Below are positions 1 through 8,656 of a stretch of DNA of 64,000 nucleotides, one piece after another. Source of the stretch: an uncultured Pseudomonadota bacterium (GTDB lineage Bacteria > Pseudomonadota > Alphaproteobacteria > UBA9219); the NCBI GenBank assembly GCA_903919315.1, contig CAIXHP010000051.1, positions 1 to 64,000 on the forward strand, given 5' to 3'. The stretch's first letter is position 1, and the number at the start of each line of letters is the position of its first letter. Below the pieces are notes generated by a model, which searched no databases, was not told the origin of the DNA, and worked only from the letters and a program-made list of their open reading frames with translations. A program made the translations under genes and the position numbers.

Positions 1-17
1 GAAAGGGGAATGTGATT

Positions 18-37
18 CTCTATCCAACTGGATAGAG
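18..37. other. Short perfect hairpin in AT-rich DNA
   Basis: An 8-bp perfect inverted repeat (CTCTATCC, loop AACT, GGATAGAG) lies about 100 bp before the first gene. No run of T follows on either side, so it is not a clear terminator. It may be a remnant of one for a gene left of the window, or an operator. The surrounding DNA is clearly more AT-rich than the rest of the window. Confidence 0.3.
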
Positions 38-135
38 CCTTGGACAGTATTCCTTGCATTTTGGATTCCTTCTTTGGTCGGAAAGAATCCTTATCTTGAA
101 TCTCTTCAAGGCTTTATCCAACTGCGTCCGGTACT

Positions 136-1497
136 ATGGATGTTGGTAAGAGTTTTATCTCTGAGCGTATTCAGGGTGGTCGTGCAAGTCGGGTTCTTGC
201 TCCTTTGGCTCGTCGATCGACGGGATTTTACAATGCCCGTGTTCATCCGCATATGGCTGCCTTAGCTCAAAAAGGATTGACCTTTCATCAGGCCAAGGTG
301 CTTCCGTATGTAGCGGCATTGCCAGCGCGGGGGGTGGCCTTTGTAGAACGACAAATAGGATCAGTGCTTGCATTAAATCAGGAAGTGCTTGCTGAGGCTC
401 GGGCTAGAGTCACCGCCGATGCGCCTGTCGCAAAGCAATATCCGCGTGCTGCGGCATCTGTAACTTGGCGGCATGCTAAAAATGCTCCTGCTGCGGTATG
501 GAATCATTTGCGTCATGCTTCTGGTAAGCGCTTGGGTGCCTATGCATTAACGGCGGTGGCTTTGGTTGGGTCGCGTGAACTGTCTGGCGATCTTAGGCTT
601 GATGTATTGCCGCCTATGCCTTCACCGGCCGTTACGGCTCCTAATGCCAATCCTCCTAGCGCTATAATCTATACTGCCGGCGAAGTGATGATGGACGAGC
701 TAAGAACGAATGGGAATCGCATTGAGCAATTTCCTTTAGGTGCAGGATATCTTAGGAGAAGTATAGCGTACACACAGGAAGGAAAGAGGGCGATCGTCGC
801 CGAGGTCGCAGATTGGATTGCTAATGATTACACCCGTCAGGGACCGAATAGTAACATGAATGGGCATGCTAGAAGTGCTAAAGGCCTTCTATCGAATGGC
901 ACAGGAGATTGGTCATTAGTTGCTGAGAAAGCTGATACAGGCGGTAGGATCAAGTTGGGATCCGCTGATCTCGAAGCCCTTAATGCAGATATTGTCGCGG
1001 GAAGAGATGGGGCAAATACCTATCCCACTATCAACAATATTCTTTCGCTTATGACGCGGATGAAGTTTGTGTTGGGGGCGGCAAATGCTCAATTAACTGG
1101 CGTAAGACATGCATGGAACCCTTTGGCAGTAAGAGAGGCTTTTTTCTACGCTGCGGGCACACTGAACGGAGCCTGCAACATACTAACGGCGGCCAATGCT
1201 GATCCGGCGATTGTTGACGTGGTAGAAAGGCAGTCTGCTGGGCAAAATTTCAAAACCTTGGTTGATCAGTCCTGTGCGGAGGCTGGCTATGCTCCTTGGG
1301 GATGGATATTCAACGGCGGTACAATTAGCGACATTAATCGCATGAGAGCCGCTCTATCCGGTACAATGGTGGACATGGTCACGGTGCAGGAGAATCTTTC
1401 CGGCGGAGCGACATCCGGTGGCCAGGCTGCTGCAGGACAAGCTAGTCACCCATCGACTACAACGAAAGCCGGTGTTGCCCGTCCTGCACCGAAATGA
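136..1497 (+). CDS. Orphan protein of unknown function, 453 aa
   Basis: I do not recognise this protein. The frame is open for 453 codons and ends 19 bp before a strong terminator, which supports a real gene. The first ATG is used; no good Shine-Dalgarno is visible, and a later ATG at about residue 40 is possible. The N-terminal third is rich in Ala, Arg and His. A weak hydrophobic stretch lies near residues 132-146, a Pro/Ala/Asn-rich linker near 155-172, and the C-terminal half looks globular, with Cys at about 355 and 381. The last 30 residues are Gly/Ala/Ser/Thr-rich and probably disordered. Codon use is much more AT-rich (many A/T third positions) than in the genes downstream, which points to recent acquisition. 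Function unknown. Confidence 0.65.
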   Translation: MDVGKSFISERIQGGRASRVLAPLARRSTGFYNARVHPHMAALAQKGLTFHQAKVLPYVAALPARGVAFVERQIGSVLALNQEVLAEARARVTADAPVAKQYPRAAASVTWRHAKNAPAAVWNHLRHASGKRLGAYALTAVALVGSRELSGDLRLDVLPPMPSPAVTAPNANPPSAIIYTAGEVMMDELRTNGNRIEQFPLGAGYLRRSIAYTQEGKRAIVAEVADWIANDYTRQGPNSNMNGHARSAKGLLSNGTGDWSLVAEKADTGGRIKLGSADLEALNADIVAGRDGANTYPTINNILSLMTRMKFVLGAANAQLTGVRHAWNPLAVREAFFYAAGTLNGACNILTAANADPAIVDVVERQSAGQNFKTLVDQSCAEAGYAPWGWIFNGGTISDINRMRAALSGTMVDMVTVQENLSGGATSGGQAAAGQASHPSTTTKAGVARPAPK

Positions 1498-1516
1498 GCC
1501 GTAACCAACCAACGAT

Positions 1517-1548
1517 CCCCGGAGAGGCAACTCTCCGGGGTTTTTTTT
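1517..1548 (+). terminator. Rho-independent terminator
   Basis: A perfect 10-bp stem (CCCCGGAGAG, loop GCAA, CTCTCCGGGG) is followed at once by eight T. It ends transcription of the orphan gene and separates it from ileS. Confidence 0.93.
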
Positions 1549-1768
1549 ATCTTTTGAAGTCCCGTTCGCCGACTGTTTGAGGCTTCAAGATACAGCCCAG
1601 TCTGTGCCCTTACAGTTCCAAAAGCGTCAAACAACACCCCCAGAATCCCGTTTCTCCCCACCTCAAGGGGGCGGGACGCGCCCGCGTCGAGGGCAAATCA
1701 TGGCTTTACCGTCTGGAAACTGTTGCGTATCCTCGCTGTCTTGACCCTTGTTGAGTGTGTTGGAAATT

Positions 1769-4700
1769 ATGACCGAGCCGAAAAAGACCGATTACCGCGA
1801 CAGCGTGTTCCTGCCCAAAACCGATTTTCCCATGCGCGGCAGCCTGCCGGTCAAGGAGCCTGAGCTTTTGGCGCGCTGGAAGGCGGTGGATCTGCACGGC
1901 CAATTGCGGGCGCAGGCGACGGGGCGCGAGTCCTTTATCCTGCATGATGGCCCGCCCTACGCCAACGGCAACATCCACATCGGCCACGCGCTCAACAAGA
2001 TTCTCAAGGACGTTGTCGTGCGCAGCCACCAGATGCTGGGCTTTGACTCGCCCTATGTGCCGGGCTGGGATTGCCACGGCTTGCCCATCGAATGGAAGAT
2101 CGAAGAAAAATACCGCGCGGCGGGCAAGGACAAGGACGACGTGCCGGTCTTGCAGTTCCGCGCCGAATGCCGCGCCTTTGCCGAAAAGTGGAAGAACGTG
2201 CAATCCGACGAATTCCAGCGCCTCGGTGTCGTTGGCGATTGGGCGCATCCCTACGCCACCATGACGAAACAGGCCGAAGCCCGCATCGTCCGCGAAATCC
2301 ACAAATTCCTGCTCAACGGCCTGCTTTACAAAGGCGTAAAGCCGGTGATGTGGTCGGTCGTCGAAAAAACCGCGCTGGCCGAAGCGGAAATCGAATATCA
2401 GGATCACAAATCGACGACGCTGTGGGTGAAGTTTCCGGTGATCCGCAGCGGGCAAGATTCCCTCCCCCCCGTGGGGAGGGTTAGGGAGGGGGGAGCGCCG
2501 CTGGGCGCTGCATCCTCCGAGTCCGCTCCCGTCGGAGCCCCCCCCCACCTAACCTCCCCCACAGAGGGGGGAGGGATCGACGGTGCCAGCGTCGTCATCT
2601 GGACGACGACCCCGTGGACGATTCCCTCCAACCGCGCCATCGCTTGCGGCGACGAGACGGCCTATGGCCTGTACGAAGTCGAGGATGTGGCCGAAGGCGG
2701 GCTGGCGAAGAACGGCGAACGGCTCTTGGTCGCGGTCGAATTGCTTGCGGCGTTCGAAGCACAAGCCAAGGTCAAACTGAAGGAGCTGCAAAGATTCACG
2801 GGCCGCGATCTGGTCGGCACCATCTGCGCCCACCCCTTCCGTGGCCGGGCGGGCTGCGAGGGGTATTTCGATTACGACGTGCCGCTCTATCACGGCGATT
2901 TCGTCACCACCGAGGCGGGCACCGGCTTTGTGCATATCGCGCCGGGGCATGGCGAGGACGACTTCAATCTGGGCCGGAAATACAAAATCAAGTTCGACGA
3001 CACCGTCGGCGACGATGGCCGCTATCTGCCCAACGTCAAGGGTTTCGCCGGATTGTACGTCTACAAGCCGGACGGCAAAGTGGGTGAGGCCAACGGCGCG
3101 GTGATCAAGGCGTTGAGCGAGGCGGGCGCATTGCTGGCCAAACTCAACATCACGCACTCGTATCCGCACTCGTGGCGGTCGAAAGCGCCGCTGATCTTCC
3201 GCACCACGCCGCAATGGTTCATCGCGCTGGACGAAACGCCTGCGGGCGGCAAGGAAACGCTGCGCGAACTGGCGCTGAAAGCCATCGCCGCCACCGACTG
3301 GTATCCCGCCATGGGCGAGAACCGCATTCGCGGCATGGTCGAATCGCGCCCTGACTGGTGCATCAGCCGCCAACGCGCGTGGGGCGTGCCGATCGCGCTG
3401 TTCGTGGGCAAGAGTGACGGCAAACCGCTGAAGGACAAAGCGGTGCTGGAGCGCATCGCCCAAGCCTTCGAAGCCGAAGGCGCGGACGCATGGTACAGCC
3501 GCAAACCGCAGGATTTCCTCGGCAACGCCTACAAGGCCGAAGATTTCCATCAGGTGTTCGACATTGTCGATGTGTGGTTCGAGTCCGGCTCGACGCACGC
3601 GCTCTGCCTCAACCAAGAAGAGGGCGGTTCGCCGTGGCCCAACCTGAAATGGCCCGCCGATCTGTATCTCGAAGGCTCGGATCAGCATCGCGGTTGGTTC
3701 CATTCGTCGCTGCTGGAAGGCTGCGGCACGATGGGCCGCGCGCCCTACAAAGCGGTGATGACGCACGGCTTTACGCTCGACGAGCAGGGCCGCAAATTGT
3801 CCAAGTCGCTCGGTAACGCTCCTGCGCCGCAGGAAGTGTACGACAAACTGGGCGCGGACATTCTGCGCTTGTGGGTGTTGGCATCGGACTATTCGCAGGA
3901 TCAACGCATCGGGCCTGAAATTCTCAAGCAGATGGGCGATCTGTACCGTCGTCTCCGCAACACGCTGCGCTATCTGCTCGGCGCGCTCGATGGCATGAGC
4001 GCGGCGGAACGCTTGCCGGTGGCGGAGATGCCGGAACTGGAGCGTTGGGTTCTGCATCGCCTGAGCGAGCTGGACGCGTCGATCCGCGCCGACATCGCCA
4101 AGTATGACTACAGCCACATGCTGCAGGAATTGCATCACTTCTGCGCCAACGATCTGTCGGCCTTCGCCTTCGACATCCGCAAAGACAGCCTCTATTGCGA
4201 CCGCACGGACAGCCTGCGCCGCCGCGCGACGCGGACGATGTTGGAGCTGGTGTTCGATCATCTGGCGGTGTGGCTGGCCCCCGTCCTGTGCTTTACGGCG
4301 GAGGAAGCCTATCTGGCGCGGCATCCGGGGACAGAGGGCAGCGTCCATCTGCTGACCTATCCGACCGTGCCGACGGCATGGCGCGACGAGGCGTTGGCGG
4401 CGAAGTGGGCCAAGATTCGCGATCTGCGCCGCGTCGTGACCGGCGCGATGGAGCTGGCCCGCAACGACAAAAAAATCGGCTCAAGCCTTCAGGCGCATCC
4501 GGTCGTGTACCTGACGGCGGAGCATGCGGCGTTGCTGCAAGGGCTGGATTTCGCTGAGATTGCCATCAGCTCGTCGCTCACGCTGCGGCAGGAAGCGCCT
4601 CCGGCGGAGGCGTTTACGCTCCCCGACGTGCCGTCCATCGGCGTTGTGATGGGGCTGGCCGAAGGCAAGAAATGCGAACGCTGCTGGCAGGTGTTGCCCG

Positions 4701-4777
4701 AAGTCGGGCGCGATCATGACGATCTGTGCCATCGCTGCCACGATGCCGTCGCGCATGGAACCAAGGTGGGCGCATGA
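1769..4777 (+). CDS. ileS: Isoleucine--tRNA ligase
   Basis: Charges tRNA-Ile with isoleucine in the cytoplasm and edits misacylated valine. The class I signatures are clear: HIGH at residues 70-73 and KLSKS at about 676-680. The C-terminal zinc finger starts with CERCW near 969 and is completed by LCHRCH. The start at 1769 (MTEPKKTDYR) matches the usual family N-terminus; a TTG seven codons upstream is also open. At 1002 residues the protein is longer than most bacterial IleS. Much of the excess is a 40-residue in-frame segment at about 229-269, just before the conserved WTTTPWTIPSN of the editing domain, and this segment is encoded by a palindromic repeat (see 2460-2575). The gene overlaps lspA by ATGA, a common neighbour pairing. 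Confidence 0.98.
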   Translation: MTEPKKTDYRDSVFLPKTDFPMRGSLPVKEPELLARWKAVDLHGQLRAQATGRESFILHDGPPYANGNIHIGHALNKILKDVVVRSHQMLGFDSPYVPGWDCHGLPIEWKIEEKYRAAGKDKDDVPVLQFRAECRAFAEKWKNVQSDEFQRLGVVGDWAHPYATMTKQAEARIVREIHKFLLNGLLYKGVKPVMWSVVEKTALAEAEIEYQDHKSTTLWVKFPVIRSGQDSLPPVGRVREGGAPLGAASSESAPVGAPPHLTSPTEGGGIDGASVVIWTTTPWTIPSNRAIACGDETAYGLYEVEDVAEGGLAKNGERLLVAVELLAAFEAQAKVKLKELQRFTGRDLVGTICAHPFRGRAGCEGYFDYDVPLYHGDFVTTEAGTGFVHIAPGHGEDDFNLGRKYKIKFDDTVGDDGRYLPNVKGFAGLYVYKPDGKVGEANGAVIKALSEAGALLAKLNITHSYPHSWRSKAPLIFRTTPQWFIALDETPAGGKETLRELALKAIAATDWYPAMGENRIRGMVESRPDWCISRQRAWGVPIALFVGKSDGKPLKDKAVLERIAQAFEAEGADAWYSRKPQDFLGNAYKAEDFHQVFDIVDVWFESGSTHALCLNQEEGGSPWPNLKWPADLYLEGSDQHRGWFHSSLLEGCGTMGRAPYKAVMTHGFTLDEQGRKLSKSLGNAPAPQEVYDKLGADILRLWVLASDYSQDQRIGPEILKQMGDLYRRLRNTLRYLLGALDGMSAAERLPVAEMPELERWVLHRLSELDASIRADIAKYDYSHMLQELHHFCANDLSAFAFDIRKDSLYCDRTDSLRRRATRTMLELVFDHLAVWLAPVLCFTAEEAYLARHPGTEGSVHLLTYPTVPTAWRDEALAAKWAKIRDLRRVVTGAMELARNDKKIGSSLQAHPVVYLTAEHAALLQGLDFAEIAISSSLTLRQEAPPAEAFTLPDVPSIGVVMGLAEGKKCERCWQVLPEVGRDHDDLCHRCHDAVAHGTKVGA
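2460..2575. repeat. Family-A palindromic element inside ileS
   Basis: A 116-bp inverted repeat. The left arm starts at 2460 with CCCTCCCCCCCGTGGGGAGG and continues into TTAGGGAGGGGG. The right arm (about 2536-2575) is its near reverse complement and ends in GAGGGGGGAGGG. The centre holds smaller palindromes such as GAGCGCCGCTGGGCGCT. It is read in frame as a Pro/Gly/Arg/Glu-rich peptide within the IleS editing domain. The arms match those around the DUF559 gene at 20.1-20.6 kb, so this looks like an internally deleted, MITE-like copy. Confidence 0.9.
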
Positions 4778-5250
4778 ACCCGCGCTTTCACATCGGTGTC
4801 TATCTCGCAATTGTCGTCGCCATCCTCGATCAGGGCACGAAATGGTGGGTGTTGAACGCGATCATGATCCCCCCGCGCGTGGTGCCGGTAACGCCGTTCC
4901 TCAATCTGGTGCTCAGCTGGAACAAAGGCATCACCTTCGGCCTCTTCAACCGCGATCACCCGTGGATGGTGTATGTCTTCATCGGCGCGGCGGTCGTGAT
5001 TCTGGCGGTGCTGTTGCACTGGATGATGCGCGCCACGACGCTGATGGCGACGCTGGGGCTGGGGCTGATCATGGGCGGCGCGATCGGGAATGTGGTCGAC
5101 CGGAACCGCTTTGGCGCGGTGGCGGATTTCATTGATTTCCACGTCGCGGGCTATCACTGGTACGCCTTCAATCTGGCCGACAGCGCCATTGTGTGCGGCG
5201 TGATCCTGCTGCTGCTCGAACATCTGGCGACCGCCCGCAAAAAGGTCTAG
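4774..5250 (+). CDS. lspA: Lipoprotein signal peptidase (signal peptidase II)
   Basis: Inner-membrane aspartyl protease that removes the signal peptide of diacylated prolipoproteins. The protein is 158 aa with four hydrophobic segments. The conserved catalytic-Asp blocks are visible: GNVVDRNRFGAVADFIDF and AFNLADSAI. The start at 4774 overlaps the ileS stop (ATGA), implying translational coupling. A lipoprotein substrate (the BamF-like protein) is encoded next. Confidence 0.96.
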   Translation: MNPRFHIGVYLAIVVAILDQGTKWWVLNAIMIPPRVVPVTPFLNLVLSWNKGITFGLFNRDHPWMVYVFIGAAVVILAVLLHWMMRATTLMATLGLGLIMGGAIGNVVDRNRFGAVADFIDFHVAGYHWYAFNLADSAIVCGVILLLLEHLATARKKV

Positions 5251-5298
5251 GCTGCGACGCCAAGCTTTTGCCTCAATCCTTTAGCATAGAGTGCTGCT

Positions 5299-5838
5299 AT
5301 GACACGCTTTGTTCACATGACCGTTTTGGGGCTGACGGCGCTGTTGGCCGGATGCGGCGGCGTGGCCGACACGCTCGGCTTTGGCCGCAACCCGCCGGAT
5401 GAATTCGCCGTGGTGGATCGTCCGCCGCTGGCGCTGCCGCCGGATTTCGACCTGCGCCCGCCCATGCCCGGCGCACCGCGTCCGCAGGAGGTCAGCACGA
5501 CCCGGCGGGCCGAAGCGACTCTGTTCGGCGGCGCGACGCAGGACGCGGACGCGACGCGTTCCGATGCCGAGAAGGCTCTGCTCGAATCGGCCGGAGCCGC
5601 CCACGCATCCTCTGACATTCGCGCGACGGTCGACCGCGAAGCGGCGCAAAAGATCGTCAGCTCGCGCCGCTTTGTCGATGATCTGCTGTGGTGGCGCGAC
5701 AATCGCCCGCCCGCCGCGACGGTTGACGCTTCGGCGGAATCCGAACGCCTGAAGGCGGCTCGCGACAAGGGCGAACCGCTCAACAAAGGCCCGACCCCCG
5801 TGATCGAGCGCCAAAAGACGGGATGGCTGGGGCTTTAA
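5299..5838 (+). CDS. DUF3035 outer-membrane lipoprotein, BamF-like
   Basis: A 179-aa lipoprotein. The N-terminal signal peptide ends in the lipobox LAGC (Cys at about 19), so it should be processed by the LspA encoded just upstream. The motif PPDEFAVVDRPPLALPP followed by LRPPMP near residues 31-55 is the hallmark of the alphaproteobacterial DUF3035 family, which I recall being described as BamF, an accessory lipoprotein of the beta-barrel assembly machine. The rest is low-complexity and charged, with a conserved-looking segment FVDDLLWWRDN near 130. The position between lspA and the M16 peptidases is typical. The BamF role is inferred from family membership only. Confidence 0.82.
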   Translation: MTRFVHMTVLGLTALLAGCGGVADTLGFGRNPPDEFAVVDRPPLALPPDFDLRPPMPGAPRPQEVSTTRRAEATLFGGATQDADATRSDAEKALLESAGAAHASSDIRATVDREAAQKIVSSRRFVDDLLWWRDNRPPAATVDASAESERLKAARDKGEPLNKGPTPVIERQKTGWLGL

Positions 5839-5859
5839 CGGACTCAGAAGTGGGGACAC

Positions 5860-7278
5860 ATGGCGCTTCGTTCTTCGTCGCTTCGGGCCGGTTTTGCGCG
5901 GGGTTTGCTCGCGTGCGGTTTGGCCTTGCTGAGCGCGACTTCCGCGCCCGCCGCCGTCTTTTATCCTGAAACTTTTACGCTCGCGAACGGGCTGCAAATC
6001 GTGGTGGTGCCGAACCGCCTGTCGCCCGCCGTGGCCCAGATGGTGTGGTACAAGGTCGGCGCGGCGGACGAAGCTACCGGCCATTCGGGCCTCGCGCATT
6101 ATCTCGAACACCTGATGTTTCGCGGCACGGAGGCCATTCCGGCGGGAAGCTTCAGCGACCTGATCGCGGCGCAGGGCGGCAACGACAACGCCTTCACCAG
6201 CTACGACTACACCGCCTATCACGAAATCGTGGCCGCCGACCGTCTGGCGATGGTGATGCAGATGGAAGCCGACCGGATGCAAAACCTCCGCATCACGCCG
6301 GACTCCGCGATGCCGGAACTTAACGTGGTCTTGTCCGAACGGCAGGAGCGCACCGACAACAACCCGCAGGGCAAATTCGCTGAGCGCGTGCGCCGCGCGT
6401 TGTTCGCCGATCATCCCTATGGCCGCCCGGTGATCGGATGGCGCGACGAAATGGAGAAAATGAGCATCGCGGATGCTGAGCATTTTTACCTAGACCGCTA
6501 CGCGCCCAACAACGCGGTCGTGGTGATCAGCGGCAACGTCGCGACGGCGGACGTGATGCGCCTCGCGGCAGGCACGTTCGGCCGCGTTCCGCCCCGCGCC
6601 GTGCCGCCGCGCCGCGCCTTTCCGAACGTGGAGCCACCGACAGAACGCCGCATCGAAATGACCGACCCCGGCGTGCAGCAACCGCAGCTGAGCGTGTCGA
6701 TTGTGACGGAGTCCTTCGGAACGAATCCCAAAGCGTCCTACGCGCTTGAGGTGTTGAGCGAAGCCTTGGCGGGTGGCGAGGTCGGCGTTTTGTACCGTCG
6801 TTTGGTGATGAAGCGCCAGATCGCCAGCGGGCTTGATGTCAGCTACGACTCCGGCGCGCGCGGCGCAGCGGTCTACACTTTTTCCGCCACGCCGCAACCT
6901 GGGCAGGACATGAAAACGCTGGAAGCGGCCTTGAACGAAGAACTGCGCCGTTTCGCGCGGCGCGGCCTCGACGTGGCGACCGTCGCGGCGGCCAAGGAAC
7001 GAATGCAGCGTTCCGCGATCTTTGCCCGTGACAGCCTGATGGCCCCCGGCTACGTCTTTGGCGCGGCCCTGACGACAGGGCAGAGCGTGGCCGACGTCGA
7101 AGCGTGGCCCGCCCGCATCAAGGCCGTGACGGTAGCCGAGGTCAACGCCGCGCTGCGCCAACTTGTCTCCAGCCCCTTCCGCGTGACCGGCCTGTTGCTG
7201 CCCGACCCCGATGCAACGCCGGAAGCCCGCGCCCAAGCGCAACGCGCGGCGCAACAACCGGCGAAGGATATACGATGA
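5860..7278 (+). CDS. M16 family zinc peptidase, catalytic subunit
   Basis: A 472-aa pitrilysin-family (M16B) metalloprotease with an N-terminal signal peptide (hydrophobic residues about 11-32, ending in SAPAAA), so it acts in the periplasm. The inverted zinc motif HxxEH is present as HYLEHLMFRG near residues 81-90, and the downstream zinc-ligand Glu probably lies in the NVVLSERQERTDN segment. The start has a GGGGA Shine-Dalgarno. It overlaps the next M16 gene by 4 nt; the pair probably forms an active/inactive heterodimer, as is usual for processing-peptidase-like M16 proteins. The substrate is unknown. Confidence 0.94.
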   Translation: MALRSSSLRAGFARGLLACGLALLSATSAPAAVFYPETFTLANGLQIVVVPNRLSPAVAQMVWYKVGAADEATGHSGLAHYLEHLMFRGTEAIPAGSFSDLIAAQGGNDNAFTSYDYTAYHEIVAADRLAMVMQMEADRMQNLRITPDSAMPELNVVLSERQERTDNNPQGKFAERVRRALFADHPYGRPVIGWRDEMEKMSIADAEHFYLDRYAPNNAVVVISGNVATADVMRLAAGTFGRVPPRAVPPRRAFPNVEPPTERRIEMTDPGVQQPQLSVSIVTESFGTNPKASYALEVLSEALAGGEVGVLYRRLVMKRQIASGLDVSYDSGARGAAVYTFSATPQPGQDMKTLEAALNEELRRFARRGLDVATVAAAKERMQRSAIFARDSLMAPGYVFGAALTTGQSVADVEAWPARIKAVTVAEVNAALRQLVSSPFRVTGLLLPDPDATPEARAQAQRAAQQPAKDIR

Positions 7279-8648
7279 CTCCAAAATCCCACGCCCTCAC
7301 AACGTGGACGCGCATCGTCGCTCTGGCCGTGTTCGCGGTCGTCGCCTTCGTCGCGCCCGCTCGCGCCGCGTCCGTTCCCATTCAGGAAGTCACCAGCCCC
7401 GGCGGCATCAAGGCGTGGTTGGTGCGCGACGACAAATTGCCGTTGATCGCCCTGCATTTCGCGTTTCGCGGCGGTGTGGAGCAGGACGCGCCGGACAAGC
7501 AGGGTCTGGCGGTGCTGGCCGCCGCGCTGCTGACCGAAGGCGCAGGCCCGTACGACGCGGCGGCGTTCCAGCAGAAATTGGCCGACCAATCGATCCAGCT
7601 CGGCCTGTCCGCCGGACGCGATGCTTTGGAAGGCGATGTGAAGACCCTACGCGCCACGCGCGGCGCGGCGTTTGACCTGTTGCGTCTGGCGTTGACCCAG
7701 CCGCGCTTTGATGCCGAGGCCATCGAACGCCTGCGCGGCCAGCAATTGACTCGCATCAAGCTCCAGCAGGGCGATCCCGAATGGCAAGCGCGTCGCGCCC
7801 TGTTCGCGCAGGTGTTCGGCGACCATTCCTACGGCCAGCGCCAGCTCGGTTCGCCCGCGCCGCTCGGCGGTCTGACGCGCGACGACGTGCGCGGCTTTGC
7901 GGCGCGGCATCTGGCCCGCGACAATCTGGTGGTGGCGGTGGCGGGCGACATCGCGCCGGACGAATTGGCCAAGGCTTTGGATTACGTCTTTGGCGCACTT
8001 CCCGCAGCGGCCCGTCTTGCGCCCGTGCCGGATTTTGTCGCGAGCGCCGCGTCCGCGACTCTGTTGGTGCCGCGCGAAGGCACGCAGACGCAGTTGCTTT
8101 TCACCCGCCCCATGCCGCGCCGCGACGATCCCGATTGGTACGCCGCTGAGATCGTGAACTACATTTTGGGCGGCGGCGGCTTTACCTCGCGCCTGATGCG
8201 CGAAGTGCGCGCCCGCGAAGGTCTGACCTATGGCATTTCGACCGGACTCGCGCCGATGGATCACGCTTCGTTGCTGATGGGGCAGGCGGCGGCGGACAAT
8301 CCCAAAGCGGGGCGGGCGTATGATCTGGTCATGCAGGTCTGGCGCGATCTGTACCGCGACGGCGCGACGGCGGACGAGATTCAAGCGGCCAAGGATTACC
8401 TGACCGGCGCGTTACCGCTCCGCTTGACCTCCACCGAAGCCATCGCCGATATACTGGTCGCCATCCAGTTGCAGCATCTGGGCATCGACTATCTGGATCG
8501 GCGCAGCGACCTGATCCGCGCGGTCAGCGCCGAGGACGTGCAGCGCGTCATCCGCCGCTGGTTCGCGCCAGAGCCGCTAACATGGGCGCTGGTCGGCGAA
8601 CCCGAAGGCATCACGCCCACTTTCACGCAAGAACAGACGAAGGACTGA
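7275..8648 (+). CDS. M16 family peptidase-like protein, non-catalytic partner
   Basis: A 457-aa partner of the preceding M16 peptidase, with its own signal peptide (ending ARAAS near residue 33). The zinc motif is absent: where the catalytic subunit has HxxEH, this one reads GGVEQDAPDKQG. The substrate-binding C-terminal half is conserved, including GGGGFTSRLMREVRAREG followed by LTYGI. The ATGA overlap at 7275 fixes the start. Known M16 pairs work as heterodimers in which this subunit completes the chamber; I infer the same here. Confidence 0.93.
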   Translation: MTPKSHALTTWTRIVALAVFAVVAFVAPARAASVPIQEVTSPGGIKAWLVRDDKLPLIALHFAFRGGVEQDAPDKQGLAVLAAALLTEGAGPYDAAAFQQKLADQSIQLGLSAGRDALEGDVKTLRATRGAAFDLLRLALTQPRFDAEAIERLRGQQLTRIKLQQGDPEWQARRALFAQVFGDHSYGQRQLGSPAPLGGLTRDDVRGFAARHLARDNLVVAVAGDIAPDELAKALDYVFGALPAAARLAPVPDFVASAASATLLVPREGTQTQLLFTRPMPRRDDPDWYAAEIVNYILGGGGFTSRLMREVRAREGLTYGISTGLAPMDHASLLMGQAAADNPKAGRAYDLVMQVWRDLYRDGATADEIQAAKDYLTGALPLRLTSTEAIADILVAIQLQHLGIDYLDRRSDLIRAVSAEDVQRVIRRWFAPEPLTWALVGEPEGITPTFTQEQTKD

Positions 8649-8656
8649 GAACGACG

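Noticed and set aside
155-373. Short antisense frame under the first gene
   Set aside because: No ribosome binding site or recognisable product; the plus-strand frame is far longer and ends at a matched terminator.
2549-4348. 599-codon open frame antisense to ileS
   Set aside because: Overlaps the highly conserved ileS coding sequence and has the composition expected of a shadow frame.
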